Assembly (NCBI GenBank): GCA_020809705.1
Contig: CP085836.1
Coordinates: forward strand, 496,001 to 560,000
Reading direction: 5' to 3'
Length of the DNA: 64,000 nt
Source: Calonectria ilicicola
Lineage: Eukaryota > Ascomycota > Sordariomycetes > Hypocreales > Nectriaceae
Numbering within the stretch: the stretch's first letter is position 1; each line of letters begins with the position of its first letter. Both the position numbers and the translations under genes were made by a program. Below, piece after piece: positions 1 to 10,603 of this stretch. The notes under the pieces are model-generated. The model did no database searches and was not told the origin of the DNA. It saw nothing but the letters and a program-made list of their open reading frames with translations.

Positions 1-926
1 GCCTTGATGGTCTCATGAAGTTGTGTGATACTGCCTGTCTGAGAACCGAGTTCAGCTTTGACGAAACGATTAGTTGGGTATCGCCTCGATCATTCCGGGA
101 AATAATTAAAATATTTAATGGCTGAAGTCGCGGGGTTGATACAGTGCACTTGATTTGTGAGATATGACACCAATAGCACCCAAAGTCATACTCAGGCCAA
201 CGGGCGAGCCGGTGTCTCATTTCCACCTAGCCAGGGTTCCCAGCCTCGGTCCACACTCAATAGCATTTGCTATTCTCGTTGCATATTCCTCAGAAGTGAG
301 AAAAGCTAGATGATCCCCTCATCATCAAGATCGGGCCTATGCTGCACTTTCACCTTAAAAAGCGTGATAACGCCAGTGCACAAAGCCCGCACTAGCCACA
401 GACTACTCATTAGTTACACACACCTTAGCCTCGCCATGCATTTACGTGGCACTCACTAAAGCTGCAGGTTCAAGCTTCAGTCTAGCACAAATACAGAGGG
501 TACCTTGTTGGCTGCACGGATCAGCATGATAACTTATTAAAGTATCCAAGAGGTGGCAAATTAAAAGCTTGGCCAACCATTCCTAGAGTCCCAGTCATAT
601 TGAAGGTACCAAATAGCTTCCTATAATACTTTCATGTCACAGACTAACATGCGCAATCAGCGTTGCTTTCGTGAAATTTTCCGAATCGACCACTAAGTTC
701 CTGGCACTCCTTCTCGAGCAGTTCGGCAAGTTCCAAGAATTCCGTCCAACGGTCTGAAAGTCCTCGAGTAGACCAGGCAATACAAATCTCTTTTCCTCCC
801 TAACTACTATTAGCATGAGGTGTTGTTTGGGAAGCTTGGATCATATACAATAAATATAAATTTACAGGCTTCACGATGATTGAGACGCCGTACTCTGTTC
901 AAAAATAGGAGGATGAAGCCCTCGGC
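1..926. other. Intergenic, no gene seen
   Basis: I see no open frame of convincing length and no family motif on either strand. The only relevant context is that it lies downstream of the minus-strand pterin dehydratase gene, so its right end probably holds that gene's 3' untranslated region. Confidence 0.5.
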
Positions 927-1598
927 TCAGTTAGTAAGTCGGGGTGGCTGAGATGATGGAGGATCAATTACCCCGTGCTGGAAATATTTGTCAAAGACGA
1001 TTCGTGTTGCAACCATTTTCTGCTCATGGTTTTCCCAACCTAAGGATTCTAACTTGGCCACGAGTTGACTCAGCTGTTTCTCATCCCCTTCGAACGTTGG
1101 GATTTGTTTAGCTATCTCGCTCTTGAGAGAGGTCACTTTCCATTCAAACCCCTCGTCACAACAGCAACCTATATCCGCCAGTTCACTATGGCACCACCGG
1201 GCCATTTTAGTGTCTTTGGATGAGATGCCAGCAGGCTTATGGGTGGTCAAATGAACGTAAAAGTGATCATTGATCTAATGGGAATTAGCACCGGGGCGGC
1301 TTGGTATTGATTGAAATGGTTATAGATACAACAGCATATGTGGCATGATGGTTCAGAGCGTTGGACTTTGCTATAAATGCGACCAAAAAGTCCTAAATTT
1401 GGTTAGCGAATCACTCATGTTCGGGAAGCGCCATGTGCTTTTCACCACATAATCCATCGAGTCCTTGCGTGAGAAACGTGCTCTCACACTCATCCCTTCA
1501 CTGTCAAGTAGCCAGCCTGAAGACACCAGGTCTTTCACAGCCTCGTTCACCTTCTGCACGTCTTCCCCGTCTGAAACTCGAATTTCCTGCTCCGTCAT
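927..1598 (-). CDS. Pterin-4a-carbinolamine dehydratase-like protein
   Basis: Predicted PCD/DCoH-family enzyme that dehydrates 4a-hydroxytetrahydropterin during pterin recycling. The model has three exons (1598-1446, 1392-1333, 1274-927), introns 1393-1445 and 1275-1332, and gives 186 aa. The second intron has a TGCTAAT branch site before CATTAG. Splicing joins the N-terminal part (LVSSGWLLDSEGM) to a 20-codon exon with the catalytic-type motif ALNHHATYA, then to HLTTHKPAGISSKD, which is the typical NHH..(x)n..L.THkp.GlS.kD order of the family. Exon frames join without a shift. The C-terminal ~70 aa are an extension beyond the usual ~100-aa fold, as in other fungal members. The family assignment rests on motif order; substrate is not proven. 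No neighbouring pterin gene is visible. Confidence 0.75.
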
Positions 1599-1709
1599 TT
1601 GGATAATGGGACAATATGATGTTCGTTGTCAAAGTATGATTTGAGAGGGCGGGGTTTGCAGATGAGGGGTCCAGCTTCATTCGTGGCGGCGCACCTGTTC
1701 GCACCGATG

Positions 1710-4127
1710 TTATCCCGTGGCGGATGGCCAGATGACGTCAGAATTTCCCCCTGGTAGGTGCACCCGACATGGCCAACCCGTCGCCTGATGAATGTGATTA
1801 ACGATGTCCATCAACCAGGTGGTTGAGATGATCGGAATCCAGTAGTCACATTTTTCTGTCTCGAGTATCGACAATGAATTGCTCCACCATCGCTCCGCGT
1901 CTGCCTGCTGGTTAATTTGTAATGCAGCATGAGCCATGGACAAATAAATGACTGCTGTGGTGAATCCGCGTCCGTTTTTGAAGTCAGCAATTTTTTTTAT
2001 TTTTTCCAAGGCGATTCTCCATTGTTCCAAGGCTTTGGGGTAGTGATATCTTTGGTGTTGCACACGTGCTCTAGCTATGAGAAGTCGCATATAGAGTAAT
2101 TGGTCAGTGATATCCTTCGGTTGTAGCGCTTCATAGTCCATTAGCATGTCGAGTTTTGACTCTGCATCATTCAACTGAAGCATTCCAATATGCACTTCAA
2201 CAGAAGATAACATCAGGCGTACGAATGGACGGCCTCTATTTCCACGTTGGGCCATGGCTTTGAGCTCTGGCTGCAGGGCGGCAGATGCGGCTGCAAAACC
2301 ACCCAACTCACAGCGAATATCAGCCAATCGTGCAATATTAGTGCGGCGATCAGTCAAGGGAAAAGGGCCCGCTTCCGTATGCAGTGATACATATCGAACC
2401 AATGAGTCATGAGCGCCTCGAAAGTCGCCGACAGACTGAAGAAATTTCGCTGCTTGAGCCTGTTGCTGGCGATTGACTTCAGTTTCAAGCGTGGATTCTG
2501 GTTTCCGCAATGTGAAAAAAGACGAAAAAATAGCTTCGTCACCACGGCGAATCATGTTTTCAACTCGAGAAATATGAAGTCTCCCAAACAGTGCATGGTC
2601 GCGGCTATCAGCAGGTTGCAGACCAGTGTCCATAAATTGACGTAAAGACAGATCTGATTGATCGAAGTCTCCATCTAGACGACAAATAATGCTCCGAAAA
2701 AGGGCTTCCGATGCTGTCAAGTGATATTTGGTGGAACGTTTCAAAAATGATCTTGCTCGGTCTGCAGCTTCCCGTCGAGTTTTTAGAGCGCCCACCGCCG
2801 AAAAGTATAAAAGGGTTTCGATCAGCGCTTCTTTAAGACGTTTGGTCTTTGCTGCGCCTTTCAGAATGAGCATATCCAATAAGACCCAGTTTGCTTCTCT
2901 AAGCGCCGGGGACCTGCGCTCCTGTTAGAAACGAATTTCGCACGTAAGAAAGAATCCTAACCAAGAATTCCTGCCTCCAAAGCACGGGGGGCAGGCAAAG
3001 CAAATTAATCCCAAGGCAATTTTTCCCAGTCTCCGGAGAGTATCTTCTGAAAGAGCTTGGGAAATTAGGGCAATGTTTTCAGGTTGAATAGAAAAAGTAA
3101 CCACGCCTGCTATTGTTTCCTGTTTCATGAGACACGACGAATGTGCCGCGACCTGACAGAAACTCTCGTCATCCAAAGGAACCCCTGCTAGCTCGTTGTA
3201 AAAGAGAAACTCTGCTGGTCTAATTTCCTGAAGCTCGCCTGCGGCACTCCAACGCCATTGAGATTGTCGTGCACTCTGGATGAGTTTGAGGGGAACGCTA
3301 GAGCCACCAAATGCAAATACTAGTAAGAGGAGTTGATCTTGGACTAGAAGGCAATCCCAATGTGAAAGAGCGAGATTAAGGTATACAAATGGTTCAAGCA
3401 GCCCTAAATTACCTATTTAGTCAGTTATTTGTGAACGGCCAAGAGCAACCAACCTGATAGCTGATTTAATATTATGTGTTGTACGAATGCGTTAAAATTC
3501 TCAACTTCATCAACCGGGACCATCGATTTCAGGTGTTCAAGCACTTGGTCGCTCTCTTTAAGCTTAAGATGCTTCTCATACCTATTGGATAAGCAATAAA
3601 ACGACTCGAGAGACAGGCCATACTAACGTTGATCCAGGGACTTCCAGTGGAAGACCAACGATAAACCCAATATTTCCAAGTTCTCTCGCGATGGAAAGAT
3701 ATTTTGATCCGGTATACCGAAGCTCTTTCAGTCCCTCGCGCCCCAGCCGCAAAGTACCCTGTTGGGGGAGCGAATTCGGAAAACCCAGCTCTGATCTGAG
3801 ATGTATTGTCACACATGCTAATCGACGCTGCAAACAGCCGTGCCCTGGATCCTGGGTGGAAAACCAAAACTTATCCCATCGCATATCATATCGGTCCAAG
3901 ATTAGTTTCTGCTCCATAAAACTACTGGAAGGTATATCCATGATCCTTGACAATCTGGCCTCTTTCCGAGTGATGGTATATTGAATATGAGACGCAAACT
4001 TTTTAGCCCTGGCAAGAATTGAACTAATCACGTCCAGGTGGTTGTTGAAGTTTTCTACCACATTCTCGAGTTCTTCTTCGTCGAATTCCTCGAGGGGTTT
4101 GCGGATAGTATGACATATGCAGCTCAT
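1710..4127 (-). CDS. Helical-repeat (TPR-like) protein of unknown function
   Basis: I do not recognise the family. Four exons fit in frame: 4127-3628, 3581-3454, 3412-2962 and 2913-1710, with introns of 46, 41, 48 and similar short sizes (3582-3627, 3413-3453, 2914-2961), giving about 760 aa from an ATG at 4127. The N-terminal 60 residues are acidic and helical (EEFDEEELENVVENF). The middle contains hydrophobic stretches (LALSHWDCLLVQDQLLLLVFAFGG). The last 390 residues are almost all helix-forming, with Ala/Leu/Arg spacing like the TPR-type C-terminal halves of fungal STAND proteins, but I see no P-loop or NB-ARC motif. The third intron boundary is the least certain. A first exon upstream of 4127 is possible. 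Confidence 0.55.
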
Positions 4128-5499
4128 ATTGGTGTGACGAATAGAGAAAAGGAGAAAGATGAGGGTGTATTGATTGAGGATATTGCTATTTGCACACTAA
4201 TAAGCAACCTTGCCGTAGTTCAACCGAAGTTTATGGACTGTGCACCTGATCAGTATCACGGCCCGGTTATTTATCCGGGGCAAGTCCCATGTTGCGAATC
4301 TAGGTAATGCAAATCGGTCTATTCAATCTAGGTATTAGGGGGTAGGTTGGACCAACTGTTAACCTAACCGTTCGCCTAATTGGTAGCCTAATCTATTAAC
4401 CTAACAGATGATCCAGAAATCGACCCAGCTATCAGCCTGCCTGCGTTTTACTTTTAAATAGGGGAGCATTATGTGACATGGTTCATTTGTACAGACCAGA
4501 ATATATATTTTGCTTGACCATCACCAATATTATCATTTTAAGTAACTGTTGTTTATGTCCATCCTGGTTAGTTTTACCCTGTAAGCCACCAAAAGCCGTT
4601 AAACCTATAGCCTCTAAGTCCATCGCTTTCCGCGTTGATAAGGGATATCTGTTGGGATTGAAAACATAAGTGGGGTCTGGGTGGCTTGGCTGGCACTGAG
4701 GTAAATGTAAGTCCTAGTAGGTTAATTATTTCTCAATCGATCATATCACAGAGCTCAAGTAGGTGTTGACCTAGACCAACCTACCCGGGAGTCGAACAGT
4801 ATGTCGGAATAACAAGGACCCACAGGGTCGCCGCTTTAGGAGGCTTAAGTAAGCTAGTCTCAGAGCGTCACATCGGGCCCGGATTCGGGCTGCACCGTAA
4901 ATAGCAGGAATATTTTCAGAAGGGTAAATAAGGGAAGAGATTGAACGTAGGGACTTTAATAGAGTGCCAGCTTTTTCATGCTAGAATTTGCAGCCTGAAG
5001 ATTCGACACAGCAGTACCGGTAAAAGCTCGGCTAAAACCCGCACCGAGTGATGGTGGTTGGGCTTAACCAGAGCCAATCAATGGACGCATGGTGGCTGGA
5101 CGCTCCAAGGGCTCACTGACAGGTGATTCAGAGCTACTAGCTGAGAGCGCCACCTTTTTTTTTTTTCTTTTCTCATAGCACGCCCAAGAAATCAAAACAA
5201 GAAGACCCTGGAACATAATGATCGATAAGAAACAATTTAGGCTAATTTATTGGGGGGTATAGAAAATTACCCCTGCTTTGTGTGAGAACACACCTCTCTA
5301 AGAATGACTAGTAGCCTCATCTTCCAGGCAAAAACACCGGCACGCTCAGCATGGCCCGATGCCCCACATTGATAACCGAGAGATTCATCGGCAACTGTTT
5401 GTGTGATCAGACTTGTCGCTTGTGGGGGGCGCTAAGGGTGGAGATTTAGGGACCAACCTGGATGGCCCCACCTGGAATGACCAGGGTTGTGACCCCGGC

Positions 5500-5517
5500 T
5501 TTCTCACAAGTGAGAAA
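5500..5517. repeat. Palindrome, 8-bp arms
   Basis: TTTCTCAC and GTGAGAAA flank a 2-nt centre (AA). The same core arms recur 71 bp further on in a longer palindrome. It could form a small hairpin or be a dyad-symmetric binding site; no function is known. Confidence 0.6.
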
Positions 5518-5587
5518 TACTGGGGTAAGTATATGCGGCCGTGCAGGGGGGGCGAGGATCTGCACTATTGCTTAGCGCGGAACCAGC

Positions 5588-5619
5588 CTGCAGATTTCTC
5601 ACTTGTGAGAAATCTGCAG
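5588..5619. repeat. Palindrome, 15-bp arms
   Basis: CTGCAGATTTCTCAC and its exact reverse complement flank a TT centre, so the whole 32 bp can form a perfect hairpin. The inner 8 bp of each arm equal those of the palindrome at 5500-5517. No poly-T tail or neighbouring gene suggests a simple terminator role. Confidence 0.65.
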
Positions 5620-6058
5620 TTTGGATAATAGCCTCGGACCATGCGTCCGCATGCCGTTTAACCCCACGCCCTGCCTTTCCCTATTGAATTCGGTCACCCC
5701 TGAGACAAAGTATGCCAGACTTGGTTCATCTCTCCTTGCACTTGGTTTGGTGGGGAACGCACGTACCCGACCAAACCAGCGAGACTGGTGTGGTCCGGTT
5801 TCCTTGTCCCCACTAGACAGCAAAACACGTGCCTGGGTAGCGCAGAGAGCAATTGGTATTATACCAGCATTTGGTTCAAGGTGATGGTATATGTATTTTC
5901 CGTGTTTGGCTTTCTATACTAGATTCTCTTTTCTCTTTGCCTATGTCCTCTATAAGAGTTTACTTCGACGCGCACCTTCTCATTGTTTAGCTTGGGGCAC
6001 TCCAGACCCGAAAGATGGAAACTTTATCTTGTGATTCGTGAGTTTGATACAGCGGTGA

Positions 6059-6628
6059 TTGAATCCGGGCTTGGGCGCTGAAAGTAAACATCCTAGGCAC
6101 AAGATCAAAACGCTTATTTGGCCGGCGGACTCAAACTTCAGAGCAGGGAATGTTTGTTTCGACAACGGCCAAAACAAACTCGTCTCTCTTGGGGAACGGT
6201 TGGCTGACTCAACCGGGGCCCAAGCCATTCTTGGGGATGGACCTGTGTTGCGAACACTCGACGACTTACTCTATGAGCATCACACCTTTACAATAACGTG
6301 GCATAATCACCATTCCATCACGGAAAGAATGCGCAATACCGTCACCGACATGCCTAACAGTTTATGGGCGGAGGCTTTGCAACCACAGCTATCATTCTTG
6401 AAGAATAAACTCCCACAATCACTGGGTTCTTTGAACCATATTCTGAACGAGGCACACACTCACATGCAAGCTATATATAACAAGACGTGTTTAGTGTCGT
6501 GGTTGGAGGTTTTGTTACTTTTGACACAATTTGCCAAGGATGTTCACGACAGCATTGATCAGAAAAACAACGTTTGGGCACAGCAGTATGAAGATTGGCA
6601 TCATATATATTCTCAAAGAAAAGATTGA
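6059..6628 (+). pseudogene. Possible Ty1/Copia integrase remnant
   Basis: The open frame contains ITERMRNTVTDM followed by SLWAEALQPQLSFLKNKLP. This resembles the Copia integrase pattern (ERxNRT..dMaRsM..LWAEA...A.YLkNr.P) with a deletion between the ERM block and the LWAEA block. The rest of the frame does not match any integrase or reverse transcriptase motif that I can recognise, and no LTR pair is visible around it. It is best read as a short decayed fragment; a chance match is possible. No host gene is supported here. Confidence 0.35.
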
Positions 6629-7197
6629 GGGGAGGGCGGAAACAGCGAAATTGTGATATTAGTCCTTGAAGGCTTCCTTTAATATGAAGATACAATTGAT
6701 GATAATACTGGAACATTTTCGTTCGCAGTGTCAACATCCTGATTATTGAAGCCATGGATCTTCCATCAGCTCCCTTGCCTTGGCCCTATCTTCAGGTCTC
6801 CACTGTATCATTCTTGCCAGGAACCGAAGACACATGCCTTTTCCCTCTCCCACAAGATTCTTTGCTTCTATTTCTGAGGGACTCGTCGCCACATTTGGAA
6901 TGTTGTCGAGCTGATTTCTGAATTTGTACGGGGTGTTTCTTTCACGATTTGACCTTGGTTAGATCTAGAATATATCTATTAGTTAAAATCTGGGGTTCGC
7001 TTGCTCGTCAGCTTAAACAAATCCGTCAGTCATTTGATCCGGAAATTTTGACACGTTTCTTTTTATCAAGCTTCAAGTATGCCAATACTGCCCTTCCCTA
7101 CTTTTGCACTGTAGCTGGCTACTGCCTCATTTCCTCTCCAGTACATACCACAAACATGGGAGAAACTTTATTTAAACAATCTGTAAACAGACTATCT
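6629..7197. other. Intergenic, no gene seen
   Basis: Short overlapping frames only, without motifs. It separates the retroelement-like fragment from the 3' end of the SKP1-like gene. Confidence 0.45.
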
Positions 7198-8205
7198 CTA
7201 TGTCTTAAATAGTCTAGGCACTTCCCATCTCTTTGAAGATACCTGGCTGTCAATAGCGAGCCACTCAAGGGGCTTTCCGTTGTATGGATTGTGACTATCT
7301 GGGCATAAGACACTGATTCTGCCGTTTGGTTTGGCGTGGTTCTTGAGATGTTGTATTCGGGGATTGGTCAGTGAAATGACGGCCGTTGAACCTTTCACCA
7401 GTCTTTCTTCAACCTTGTTGACAACCGAGTGATCATCCACAACCGCTGATTCCCAAATATTGACTGTGATCAGTGAGTTTCTCAAAGTGCATTCGTGAGT
7501 TTCAGAGTCATAATCATGATCGTGAAGGAAATCCCTTATGTTATATGGTTCGATGAGATGGTGCAGATCCCCAGTCCAGTCCATGGAACTAAGCACCAGG
7601 TATTTCCCCCCGCCACACTTGAGATCTTTTCCGATAAGCACCGGATTTGCCCCAACGGCCAAGGCTGCCTGGAACCAACCATCGGACTTGAATATGCTGG
7701 TCCAGAGTTTATTATGCATCTCCTGGTTTGATGTCATGTGCAGGATACCGTTCTTGACCGCTCTTTGTAGTGCATAAGGTGGAACATGCTGTGCTATATG
7801 CTTCTCAAGGCCCTTGTCTAAGCCGTCAAGAGCCTTGAGAGAGTTGTTCGCTATCATCTTTGCTGCAATTGTACAACCACTGCGAACAAGTGGCTTCATG
7901 TTGAAATCGTCAACTGCTTGAATAATGTCAACCAAATCTTCTCCACTGAGTGTCAAAAATGTGTCTTCGTATTCATTCATCTTTTGCTTCCTCTCATCAT
8001 ATTGAAGCGTTCCAAGCTCAGGATCAAAGCGGAACTTGAGCCATTGTATGATCCTTTCCAGGGTGCTTGAGTTTATTTCTGTTATTATTTTGCTCGCACC
8101 ATTGATCTCAACAAAGAGATCATGGATGGCCGAGCCTCTGAATAGTCTTGCAGGTTCTTTGAACTCAACTCCATCGCTACTTATGAGTGTGAGTGTTTCC
8201 ATCAT
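7198..8205 (-). CDS. SKP1-like protein with long C-terminal extension
   Basis: Intronless gene of 335 aa starting at two tandem ATGs. Residues 1-125 match the SKP1/BTB-POZ fold: LISSDGVEF at the N-terminus, the ERIIQWLKFR segment, and LVDIIQAVDDFNMKPLVRSGC, equivalent to the SKP1 helix that precedes the F-box contact region. Canonical SKP1 (about 160 aa) bridges cullin and F-box proteins in SCF ubiquitin ligases. The usual C-terminal tail ending in a QWCEEK-like segment is absent. Instead there are ~210 residues with LWTSIFKSDGWFQAALAVGANPVLIG-type sequence of unknown role. It is therefore a divergent paralogue and unlikely to be the housekeeping SKP1. Whether it binds cullin is unknown. Confidence 0.7.
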   Translation of the reverse strand: MMETLTLISSDGVEFKEPARLFRGSAIHDLFVEINGASKIITEINSSTLERIIQWLKFRFDPELGTLQYDERKQKMNEYEDTFLTLSGEDLVDIIQAVDDFNMKPLVRSGCTIAAKMIANNSLKALDGLDKGLEKHIAQHVPPYALQRAVKNGILHMTSNQEMHNKLWTSIFKSDGWFQAALAVGANPVLIGKDLKCGGGKYLVLSSMDWTGDLHHLIEPYNIRDFLHDHDYDSETHECTLRNSLITVNIWESAVVDDHSVVNKVEERLVKGSTAVISLTNPRIQHLKNHAKPNGRISVLCPDSHNPYNGKPLEWLAIDSQVSSKRWEVPRLFKT

Positions 8206-8689
8206 GATCTAGTCGTTTAATTTAACAAACCCGATCAGGAATAACAACTAAGCGAGATTGTGTTGGGGTTCATGCTACTGTAGTTTTGATTTATTTTATA
8301 TAATTAGGAGATAGATATCCTATTGTTGGCCGTAACGGCCTGCAAGTCGCGGCCGCAGCGTGTGATGCAATTTGTCCGATACTGACCGCTGGTAGTATAT
8401 ACCACCATTGGACGATCGCATTGGAGATGAGGCTAACGAAATCTAAGAAAAGGATACTTTCGCTTCCGACCTCAATTTTCTTTTTATTTTCAATTTTTCT
8501 TTCATAGATTTAGGCATGTTATTCCCCATATTTCTTTTATACCACTGGGAAACAATGATTCTCGCCCTCCGCGAGACCTCTTTTGCGTATTATACGTGCA
8601 TATCCTTGCCAGTGAATGTACAATAATCTATAGTAAATCGTGGGATTAGGGTGTTGATTAGTTCTATGGCAACCTCATAAATTGCATCC
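8206..8689. other. Intergenic between two minus-strand genes
   Basis: AT-rich spacer holding the upstream region of the SKP1-like gene. A short GC-rich block (8332-8360, with GGCCGTAACGGCC and GCGGCCGC) stands out, but I see no gene. Confidence 0.45.
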
Positions 8690-9737
8690 TTACACAGCTT
8701 GGTGACTATTTGCTATATCCTGGAGGACTGTCTGCGGTCTCACTTCGATCGTCCCTGAAGCTGTCCCTCGCGAAGACGGGCACACTCCTCCAATTCCTGC
8801 GACTCCTAATATACGCTCACTGCTTCCTTGTCGCTCCCAGCATGGTCCCTCAGCAGCAGGCCTTGATGATTCCACCCTTAACACACGAATCTTGAGTCCC
8901 AAACAGATGCAGTTGAGGCCAAAGAATACAAGAAAAAGAAGCTTTACAATTAGTTCATCCACCCAAGTGCATTCAAGGGCATGTACTCACAAATGCTTAA
9001 TAGAACCTAACATTGAAAATAGAAGGACAAGACAGCGGAACAATGCCAACGATCGAAACTATCGCCAAGGCCGCAAAGAGGCCAAATGAGATAGGTATCG
9101 TCGCTTTCCTCTTTTGTATCATGCTCTTTATGAAAAGATACCATGAGATGACAATGCCTAATGCATATACAACACATGCGACCATTACCAAATATACTTG
9201 GTAGCGTGGTAGGGATACCCAAAGAATGGTCCAGTCAGTGAACAGCAATGCTAGACTCAAGATACAGCTTATGCCGACGACGTATTGAGAAGTCGGGATA
9301 TCTTTGAACAGACAAAAATAAAAATAAAGACCCTTTAATAATATATTAGATTGGCTGCGTCCAATATTTGGGCTGGAACTTACCGTGCCAAACACGTTCC
9401 ACCAGAGCGCCCCAAGGATGGCAAGGGTTGTGAATCTCTCATCTGCGAAAATTGTCGCCTCTTGCGAACTGTATCCATGGCACAAGAGACCAAAGGGCAC
9501 GAGCTCTGTTATTGTGGCGACAATCAGGTAAACGAACCAGAGAATGGGCGGGCTGAGCGAGCATGCATCTTGACAAGTCAATTTCAGTCGAAAAAGGCTC
9601 AAGAACAAGTCCAATCCAAATACATGGAGGGCTTTGGAAGGTGTCATTTCATTGTCCACGAACAATCGCTGACAGTGGCGCAACATCACATCCAATGCAA
9701 TAGCGGATGTTGTAAGTATAAACTCAATAGAGACCAT
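8690..9737 (-). CDS. Multi-pass membrane protein, unknown function
   Basis: Three exons (9737-9384, 9332-9012, 8941-8690) with introns 9333-9383 (GTAAGT..TTAAAG) and 8942-9011 (GTTAGG..AACTAATTGTAAAG) give about 308 aa from an ATG at 9737. The frame stays open upstream to about 9850 without another ATG, so an extra 5' exon is possible. Around six or seven hydrophobic segments are visible, including ILWFVYLIVATITELVPFGL, YLVMVACVVYALGIVISWYL and LLFLVFFGLNCICLG. The final 65 residues are hydrophilic and probably cytosolic. I do not recognise the family. Topology resembles the small fungal integral membrane proteins found near biosynthetic genes, but no catalytic residues can be named. Confidence 0.55.
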
Positions 9738-9860
9738 TCTTGCACTATAGGAGGGGGAATTGACAGATACTGCGATGCAAGTCACGGATAGAATCGCAGC
9801 TTCACCCAGTAAGCGTGGGATGAGATGATTGATCCCTCGATCAAAAACGAAGTGGAAGAC

Positions 9861-9881
9861 AAAAAAAAAAAAAAAAAAAAA
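9861..9881 (+). repeat. Poly-A tract (21 bp)
   Basis: Uninterrupted run of 21 A on the plus strand, just upstream of the membrane-protein gene on the minus strand, where it reads as poly-T. No LINE-like coding sequence is attached. Confidence 0.8.
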
Positions 9882-10603
9882 GAAACACCGTAGAAAAGCG
9901 CAAACGAGGACTCAAGGAACAGAAGGAGATACAAGAGATCAATCAGGTAACCATTAGTTTACTAGCAATGAAAAAAGAAAAACATTATCTCGGCACTGAT
10001 CTGACGACCCATGCTACACATATCAGTTACCTAGCAGACACGGGATGTGGCAAGTGTGTTGGCGCTAACAATATTATCTACTCCACTAAAGACATCAAGT
10101 GGAGAGCAAGGATGAGGTTACAAAGACAGAAGCCGAGGAAAACTCAGCCATCGTCCATGAAGCCAATGGAATGGCCCTCCAAGTCGGATCAGTGGCTCGC
10201 CCGCGTGCCCGGGGGGCCATAACCCGGGTGGTCGGTCTTATTTGTCTTGACAGCGCAAGAGTGGAGGCGAGGTTTTCTCGTCTGCAGCTTCTAGGGTGTT
10301 GATGGCGATACCACGGGTGTTCTTGACGGCGCCAAGTACAAAGTTCAAGGTAAAATGCGATCACGTCAAATAGCCCACTTTGGTATCAGACGAGGGTGGG
10401 GTAGGGTGCTGAATGTCAGATGTGGATTCAGCCTGGTTTGCACAATGCACACACGTTCATCTCAGTCTGCAAATTTAGATCACATACATTAAATCACATA
10501 CAGTATGTAAATCCATGAGTGATTCGCCATAAAATCTGAGTTTATTGTGCACATGTAATGGACCAAATAAAAAACCCTACTCATGAATTATTCGGAGCGC
10601 GAG
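9882..10603. other. Intergenic, no gene seen
   Basis: Short frames on both strands near 10095-10364 are Arg/Pro-rich and lack motifs. I cannot support a gene here. It might hold a 5' exon of the membrane-protein gene. Confidence 0.4.

Larger units (their letters stand above)
4300..6058. other. Gene-poor stretch with palindromes and repeat relics
   Basis: No coding frame here carries a family signal. The stretch holds a pair of 11-bp inverted sequences at 4340-4350 and 4776-4786, two near-perfect palindromes at 5500-5517 and 5588-5619, and a weak tRNA-like box pattern near 5830-5885. The short ORFs overlap each other on both strands and look like chance frames. Confidence 0.45.

Noticed and set aside
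5830..5885. tRNA- or SINE-like A-box/B-box (TGGGTAGCGCAG and GGTTCAAGGTG)
   Set aside because: Box spacing is short for a tRNA and no acceptor stem pairs. It might be a tRNA-derived relic, but the sequence alone does not support a call.
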